From positions 1,868,001 to 1,932,000 of the forward strand of contig JBBDHG010000151.1 in the NCBI GenBank assembly GCA_037951165.1: a DNA stretch of 64,000 bases. The letters run 5' to 3'. The translations under genes were made by a program, and so were the position numbers. Source of the DNA: Lophius americanus (Eukaryota > Chordata > Actinopteri > Lophiiformes > Lophiidae). This document shows, in pieces, positions 53,001-61,500 of the stretch (position 1 is the stretch's first letter; the number at the start of each line of letters is the position of its first letter). The notes under the pieces were generated by a model that searched no databases, had not been told where the DNA came from, and saw nothing but the letters and a program-made list of their open reading frames with translations.

Positions 53001-56000
53001 ACTGAGGCTTACAGTGTTGTTGTTGATCCACTGGGATGCATTTTGAAAAAAACATGAGGTCTGTTGCACTCAGCTGAAATAGAATCATGTCTCCGCTGTG
53101 AACGCTCGGGGACCTTTTTGTCTGTCTTCCACCCGTTTTTTCATGAGATTTCCCTCATGCTTCCGCTCTTTTGCATGAAGTCAAGGACTTCCTGTACGTG
53201 TTAGCGGCTGGTAAAGTAGAGCGGGTTTTGTTCAACACCACAACTCTTGACAAACCCACTGGTATGTAGAAAGCAAGGTCATCACGCCAACAGTTTGCCA
53301 GAGATGCATGAAGTATTCAGATCCTTCACTGGAGTAAAAGTACTAATACAACACCGTTAAAGTACTCCGCTTCGAGGTACTTTAACATCCAAACCTTTAC
53401 TTGAGTGTGTAATACCAGCAAAATGTACTTAAAAGTTCTCTTTAAGAACTTAAACGATGCCTCGCATTGTTTATCTATAATACCAGATTCTTTATTTAGT
53501 TTTCTGTTTTTTTAAACGCCTACCGTTGCATTTAAAAACAACGGAGCGTTTTATTGCTGCAGATGAAAAGTTTTAAGTACTACTCTTGATTATCGTTGAG
53601 TACTTTACATTTTTGAGATTATTATATTGTGCTCAAAAGAATTTTGAATGGCCTTAAAAATATGACCAACGTCACTCAATGGGTTTCCTAATTATGTCCG
53701 TCTGACTGAATGTGCTGGATTAGACACAATTTACTAACGTTGACACATTTTATTTACCTGGAGTCGACATTACTTGATTAAAGTCAGTTATTAACAGTAG
53801 ATCCAACATTAATACAGTTGGTCCAACTAATTCTGAAGGAGTAAAATGAACCTACGACTGTAGTTTCTTCTTCTTTGGGCTGCCGCCACAGCAGATCTGC
53901 ATCTTCCTCTGTCGCACCAACCAACTGTATGTCCTCTCTCTCACCACATCAAGAAACCTCCTCTTTGGTCTTCCCCTTCTTCTCCTGCCTGGCAGCTCCA
54001 TCTCCACCATCCTTCTACCACTAGATCCACCATCCCTTCTCAGGTCCTTCGTGATGTAATCACATTTATCTTGCAAACATGAAATTAGCTAAGGCAAAAA
54101 TGTAACATTTTGAAGATAATACAACAGACGGCCATTTTCCTTTACTGGGTGTGTGAGAAGCACGTATTTCATAAAAGTTTTCATTAAGATTCTACTGATT
54201 TCAGCTTGGAGGCATTTTGCACATTATCAATGGTGTTAATAAATGGTTTATTTGGGTTTGGAATTTTTTTCAGTCCATAAAGAAATAAGCCTTTTGGCGT
54301 TAAAAATCGACAAATCTGGTGAAACTTGGGTTTTAACTGCATAGGAAAGTTATAAAAAGATTGTACTTTTAAAGTAACTACAGCTGTCCGAGAAATGTAG
54401 TGGATTAGAAAGTGCCATGTTTCCCTTTGTGACGGAGTGGAATAGAAGTATGAAATAACAGAAAATGGAAATAATGATATATTTCAGTAGACTAAGTAAG
54501 TAAATCTACTTAGTTACTGTCCAACTCGGCATTTTTGCATCTCCTCTGCGTGAATAGAGTAGACATCAGACGTTTGAGTGGTTCATCAGTCGTTTTCATC
54601 TTCTGTGCAGGTGGAGCCAAACAGCATAGCAGCCAGAGATGGACGCATCAAGGAAGGAGATCGTATTCTACAGGTAATTAATGTCATCTCATTTACCAAA
54701 AATGCTCTTAATCCAGGTTTTATATAGAACCAACATGACTGTATCTCTGTTAAACTCATCGGCCATGTATTTACAACACAAAGAGCTTTTAGTTTCCTTA
54801 TCCTCGCAGAATCAAACTGAGGGTATTTGCATGGAAACAAATTCTTAAAAATCTAATTTGTCATGAATCTCTATATTTTCGATGTGTTTGGTAAGTTTCC
54901 TGAGAAAGTGAGGTTAGAGCACAGTGCAAGGATATGCTTCTCAAATTGTTCTGTTTGCCTTTTTGGGGACTTTTACTGTTTAACTTTTTATTATAATGGT
55001 TATAATGTGAAATTAAATGGACATTTTTCTGATGATTATTTTTTTCTGAAGAATAACTCAAAAATCAGGGTCTTGCTCAAGGACCCTATGACAAGTGAAC
55101 CCTGCTGGGACTTGAACAGGCTACCTTCTGACGTTCTGAGTGGGAGATGTTCGCTCTACCCAATGACCTATAGCCACCCCGCAATAAAAGCTTAGAATAG
55201 AAGGTTAACATAATTAAAAGTTCAAAACAACGATCGGTGAAGGGAAGGAAGGGAGAAGCTGTCGGATTTGGCCAGAGTTTTTCTGGAGCCAACAATAGAA
55301 CTTGGGTTTTACTGCTGTTGAGTTTGAGGAAGTAATGAGAGAAGAAGGTTTTAATTTCCAGAAGACAGTTGCAGAGGGAAGACGGAGTTTGGTTTTGGAG
55401 GTCAAATAGAGCTGGGGGTCATCTGCGTAGCAATGACAGTAAATACAGAATAGCCTCAAAATATGCGAGGTAAATGATGAAGAGGAGGGGACCCAAGACG
55501 GAACCCTGAGGAACAGCTGTAGTGACGTGATCTGAAGGGTTTTAGTTGTACAAACTGAGTGCGGCCTGAGAGGTTTGATTTGAACCGGGAGAGAGGGGCG
55601 CCGTTAAAACCAATAGAAGCTGATGGAACTACACTTTGTACATAATTAACAAACAATTTGAATAATTTCATTCCAGCTGACTTTATCGTCGCCCCAAAGA
55701 ATCTAACTTTCAACGTTATTTCCCACTGTGTGTTTCTCTTTTCTATAAACACAAACATGCCGCTGTACAATGAACCCGCCATTCAATAATAACACAAAGA
55801 CAGAACTGTCAGCGCCGTGATCTGTGAGCCGCCAGCTCCACTTCCAGACTGAGCTGCTCCACAGTCTTAAATTGATTTTCCTGGCAGCAGCAGCGGCAGC
55901 AGCCAATCAGAAGAAGAGCCGACCACAAACTAATCAGCGAGTTGGTACCAAGTTAACAAGAGAATGTAGCTCTCCACTCACCCACTCCAACACCCACCCA

Positions 56001-58434
56001 TAAAGCCACACCCCATATCCAGCCACAATATTCGCCAGAGGAGAGAAAAAAAACTATTTTCTTCGTTTTTAATCTGAGTTCAACAAACTTCTATAGGTAA
56101 ATCTTGCAGGGCAGCCCGTTTCTCCAGCAGCCGGTGTCTCCAGACCGGGCAAGCATATGTATATTTAATCACCTCGTTTAGCAGGGAAATTAAAGTGCCT
56201 GGTTGCAGTCAGACCAGGCACTAAATCATCTCCACCACTCCTCTCTGGCTTCATCTCACGCAGGGATGGTGCATATTCATCTCCTCACTTGAAAACAACT
56301 AACCTCTATATACACTTTGGGTTTTTTTTACATCACAATATGGATTCTATGCAGTCAGCCATAGGTTCGTACTCCCCGGCAGCAGCCAGGTGAACCGTCC
56401 CCAGTTAAGACGAATGACAAACGGCCCATTTATTGTTTTCCGTGGGTCTTTCTTTTATTTTTTTCAATGTACGTACTTATTTGTAGCATATAAGGGTCCA
56501 TATATGCACATTTATTGAAAGCTCTTGTCAACCTGACCTCAACCAACTCACCGGTACGCGATCATTAGCGTCACCTTCTGCCTCTAATTGGCTTCAGCTG
56601 CTGCCACGTAGGAAAAAAACCTAATTAAAAACTGTTGAGTCTGTTAGGTTCTGCAGGTGGCTTTCAGACCCGACAGTTCTTTCTTTGTGTTTTTTCTCTG
56701 AATGGTGCGGTTATTGCATCAGAGAAAAGCATGTCTGTGTTCACAGAGAAGGGAAAAATCCAGCGGAGAAATGAGCCAATGCTTTCAGGACACACACATT
56801 CCTCCACTGAATAATCCAATGAGATAAATATGATACGAGTTTTACATCATTTCATGCTGTAAACAAATCAAAATGAGACTTAAATGACACTTATTCCGAA
56901 CATTTACTACTAACTTATCACTTTATCAAGTTAAAACATCTAAAACGTCTGTTTTGAATGAAAAATTGAGATAAAAATTAAAGCATTGTCGCACTAATGT
57001 CATTTGTTTGCGTTGATTCCACTTAGTTACTGAGATTAAGTACGACTCAATTTATTAGCAGTATTTATTTATTAGTAGTGATTAGCAGGTTTAATTCCAC
57101 GGATTAGTTCCAACTTTATTCATGTGGGTTGATTCGGCTTGGTTACTAAGAATAGGTCCAACGTTATTTAATAGAGTTGTTCGGGAAAAAAAACTACCCT
57201 TCTAAATTCAATGTAATGAGTTATTTAAGAGAATTTATCAGGATTCCAAATCAAAATTTTCTAATGCCTGTTTCAAATGGAAACTTTAAGATAGAAATGA
57301 CAATTTATCGCACAAACTCATTCTAGATCATTCGTGCGGGCATCCGAACTGCTGTCGCTAAAATATTTAGCTCAAATTGAATTTTGTTTTCAAATATAAG
57401 GGTTTTAAAGGCGAAAGGCACCGTGTGCAACCTGAAACTAATGTAAACAGGTTTATCATTCTAACACAAGTCTTAAATAACTGAATATTATCCATTGGCA
57501 CGTCTTTAATGTAGTGAAATATTTCTTATTTTATTATTAGTGTGAGTTATTTATATTTAAATGGTGATAATTGCTATTTAACTTAAAGCCGAAAGAGGTC
57601 GTAGACTTGTGTCGCTGTAAGACCAATCTGCAGGATCATGGTACCAACATCGGCCTTCCTCCGTGTTTATGGTAAACTCTAACGCCCTTAAGTATCTCCA
57701 TTCTCTCACCTAAGTGTTTCTGTGTCCGTGGGTAATGTGAGTGATTGCGGCTGCAGAGCCGGCTGTTCTGCCGGCCCTATTATCTTCTCCTGACAGGCCC
57801 ATTACTCTAGTGAGGAAAAGATGAACACCACCTGTCAAAGAACAGTTAATTGTGTGGTGAGAGCAGATCCTCGTGGAGTCGGACCAGGCAATCGCCACCC
57901 TTACCAAGCGCGCAACTTGCCCAGGTCTTTGCAAAGAGATGAGGTGAAAGGATGTGAGGACGGAAAGGAGGAAAGAAAAGAGTGGAGAAAAGGAGAATGA
58001 TGGAGGGTGAAAAATCGACGAGAGACGAGAGAGGGCGTTTGAGAGATGGTGTAATTACTCAAGGGTCGGTTGTGATACACTCATCTTCTCACTCATGTCA
58101 GTTCAACAGAGACTGTTGCTGATAAAATTACACAATGTCTTTTTGTGGGTTTGCGGTCGGGGGGCTTTTTGCAAGTTCGACCATCTATACTTGTCTCTGA
58201 TGCACAGATTAATGGCTGTGAAGTGCAAGACAGAGAGAAAGCTGTCGCCTTGCTGTCAAGAGAAGAAGCAAGAAGCATTGTACTGCTGGTGACAAGACCA
58301 GAAATCCAGGTGAGAACACACACACACACACACACTCACTATACCTTGACAACCTATGTCCTGTCAGACAACAGCAGCATGCTAAGTGCCTTCCCCCTTA
58401 CTTCAAACTGCCAGAGTGAATGTCTAGACTTTTG

Positions 58435-58527
<93 letters not shown>

Positions 58528-61500
58528 GTTTCTGACAAGATGTTGTGATTTCAGCTGGAAGATGAAGCGTGGTTTGACGAGGAGCAGCAAGAACTGGTGG
58601 AGAAGCTGAAGATGGAGATACTGGAGGAGAGGAGAAAGCAGAAGGAGCTTAATGACAGAGGAGATGAGGTGAGGGGATGAGGAATGCCGGACATCAAAAC
58701 GAGAGGGTCATATCAGTTGGGTCAGTCTATTATCTGGACGTTAATTAATGACCAGGTTTAAGTGCGAGTTGAAAGGTCCGTGTCCAAGTCAGAACTAGAC
58801 CTACGCTGTTGTCCCCAAAAAACCCCAGTCGCCTGCGTTGTGCAAGCAATTCCCCTGATTGAACTCCTCAAATTAAAATGTGACTCATTGATCATCTCAT
58901 ACAGTCCATATTGACCCAAACTATTTCTACAAAGTCAGTAATGTGCGCTAAGATCAGACCAGAAACTGTTGAAACCAAATAAGTAAACAAATATGTCTGA
59001 TAAGTTATGTCTGAAAAAGCGCCCCATAGTGGAAGAAATATGCATCCCACCATTCCCACAATCAATCCAGTACTCCCTCGCAATTAGTTGTATGGGGGTT
59101 TAAAATTTGGAAAATGATCCATGGGACGGTTTGTAAGTTATCTTGTTGACACAAAGGATCTGTGGCGGCGGCTGATGCAATGACGAATCAGTAATATTCC
59201 CTACCTTCAGGGATATAACAAGTTGATAAATGAGCACGCAATCCTCTGGGCATCTCTTGGTGAACAGTTAATACAGGTAGTTGACGACTATAATGAGATA
59301 TGCAATGTCCAAAAACGTTGAATACATTACATTCATGAACCAACTGAGGATGTCCAGAGATCCCTCATCGCTCATGTCATCTGGACAACTTTTTTGCTCA
59401 CCGGGCATGAAACGTAAAACTAGTGAAGATGGCAGTATAGTGACGGCACAGATCTATACAACTTAACGATCATTACAACCATTTTGCCAGGCAAACCAGA
59501 ACAACATATCACTGAATTTCATCAAATTTCTTTTGAAAAACTCTTGTTTTTTCCAGAATTGCAAATGAAAGGTTGGGTATCTAAATGGTTAAAAGTCACT
59601 GCGATGGCCGAACAACCAAAATATATGGCTGACGTTATGGAAAGACTTTTAGCCTTTGCTATGGAAGAAAATGGATGAAACTATGCCACATATTCATCAT
59701 TTATTTTCACCTCCATGTCCCGACTTTGAGCCTTTATATATATATACATATATATATATAAATAAAATTTACTTATATCTTGCATTGGTATTAAACATTG
59801 TTATTTCGTATAAATATCAAATTGCTGAAACCGTCAAATTTGGACTGAATTCTAGGGTTCACAATGCAATATGGTCATATTGAGAAAGATTAACTGGATC
59901 TTTCTATAATCTGCAGTATCAAGCTGAAGAAGAGGTGACCACGGACACAGCCACCTGTTCCTCCAATAATCAAGATAAAGACAGCGGGTTTGGATGCAGC
60001 AGAGACAGTCCAGAGCACCAACCGCTGCTGGCTAAAGTCCACAGGAGGACCCCAACCCACTGTCTGAGGGACCGATGGCGAGCAGAGATTCCACACACCA
60101 GACGAGGGACTGTAGCGCCACAGGACGCTCAGAGTCCGAGGGCATTATCCAAAATTCAAGCTCATGACGGGGTGGTTAGCATCCGAAATGCTGGAGGTGG
60201 GATGTTAGGTTTAGAGAATCGCTTTCAACAACTACTGGAGCTCAAATGTCAAATACGCAACGGGGGCGAGTGTGGCGTCTACTCCATTCGCCACAGTATA
60301 GAGTGTAGTCTCACCGAGCAAGGAGGGGGCGATGGAGATGACGTAGACGATGTTGGGGAAGGAAATGGGGTAGAACAGGAGTTAAGGATGCTAAACGAAG
60401 AACTGAGGAGCATCGAGCTGGAATGCCAGAGCATCATGCAGGCACATCAGCTCCGTCAGAACCACCAGGTGGACACCTCACAACCCACGTCCTCACCGGG
60501 ACGGAGCTCCAAAGATGGGAACAGACGACACGGCAGGTTAGCCGACATCCATGAATACCCTGAGAGGTCAGACAGCGAAAAGATCCGGGAGAAGGACAGC
60601 TCCAGTGCCTACAACACGGCTGAGAGTGCTCGGTCCACACCTCTAGGTGTGGAGAGATCTCCTGATCATTCTCTGCAGAGACACGTCAGCATCACCAACC
60701 AGAAAAACCTCAGACTGGCCTCCTCCATGCCTTCAACTCCCATTGCCATCCCAAAGCCGCAGGGTTCTCCCGGCTGTAGCAGACCAGCGGACCCCGGACC
60801 AGTTATCTCCAGCAGCCCGGACCAGAGCAACCCCTCCCGGTCTGAGTCGGACCCTGCCTTACCTGCAGATGACGAGAGGTGTGAAAAGAAAGGAAGGGCC
60901 AGAGATTCCAGGAAGGGGCTCCCCTATGGTTCTTCGTACCAGACAACTCCCTATCAAGGCCAGGGAGGGTCCAGGCAACTTCAGGTAGGTACCGTTGACA
61001 GAGATGTGTCAACTTAATTCTGATAGACAAGGAAGAGAGATTTTCGCTGACATGTTTTCTGTGTTGCAGAGCTACATGCAGCTTCTCCAACAGCACTCCT
61101 CGCTGGAGTATTCCCAGAGCCAGCTGAGTCTCCTCAGCCTCTGCCGAGACCAAGGGCAAAGGATCGGACGCTCTGGGGAACCTCGCCTGGAGTGGAAAGT
61201 CAAAGTTCGCGCCGACGGCACTCGCTATGTGGCCCGGAGGCCCGCTCGAGACCGCATTCTGAGGGAACGGGCTCTAAGGATTCGGGAAGAGAGGAGCGGG
61301 GGCATGACCACGGATGACGACGCTATGAGTGAAATGAAGATGGGCCGCTACTGGAGCAAAGAGGAGAGGAAGCAGCACTTGGCGCGAGCCCGGGAGCAGA
61401 GGAAGAGGAGGGAGTTCATGCAGAAGAGCCGCCTCGAGTGTCTGAGGGAGGGACCGGCCAGTGGAGCCGAGGGCAGGAAGGAGGTCAACATCTTGGAACT

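Larger units (their letters stand above)
51840..54610 (+). other. Intron 4
   Basis: About 2.8 kb. The right half is a hAT-like element split by a non-LTR fragment. The left part (51.9-53.3 kb) is unique; 52.19-52.37 kb is a low-A/T block with homeodomain-type TTAATTAG motifs. Confidence 0.8.
54674..58207 (+). other. Intron 5
   Basis: About 3.5 kb. Contains a tRNA-derived SINE and a LINE reverse-transcriptase fragment at its left end. The rest (55.7-58.1 kb) is mostly unique, with several homopolymer runs and no coding signal. Confidence 0.8.

Noticed and set aside
55066..55180. Possible tRNA gene on the minus strand
   Set aside because: A and B boxes are present, but the acceptor and anticodon stems do not fold and the tail is that of a SINE.
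59281..59678. Two open frames in intron 7
   Set aside because: Considered as a possible cassette exon, but neither matches the family and inclusion would break the conserved RGDE-to-TTDTAT join.
60633..60652. TCCACACCT / AGGTGTGGA near-palindrome in exon 8
   Set aside because: Nine-bp arms with a 2-nt gap cannot form a proper RNA loop, and it is within well-supported coding sequence.
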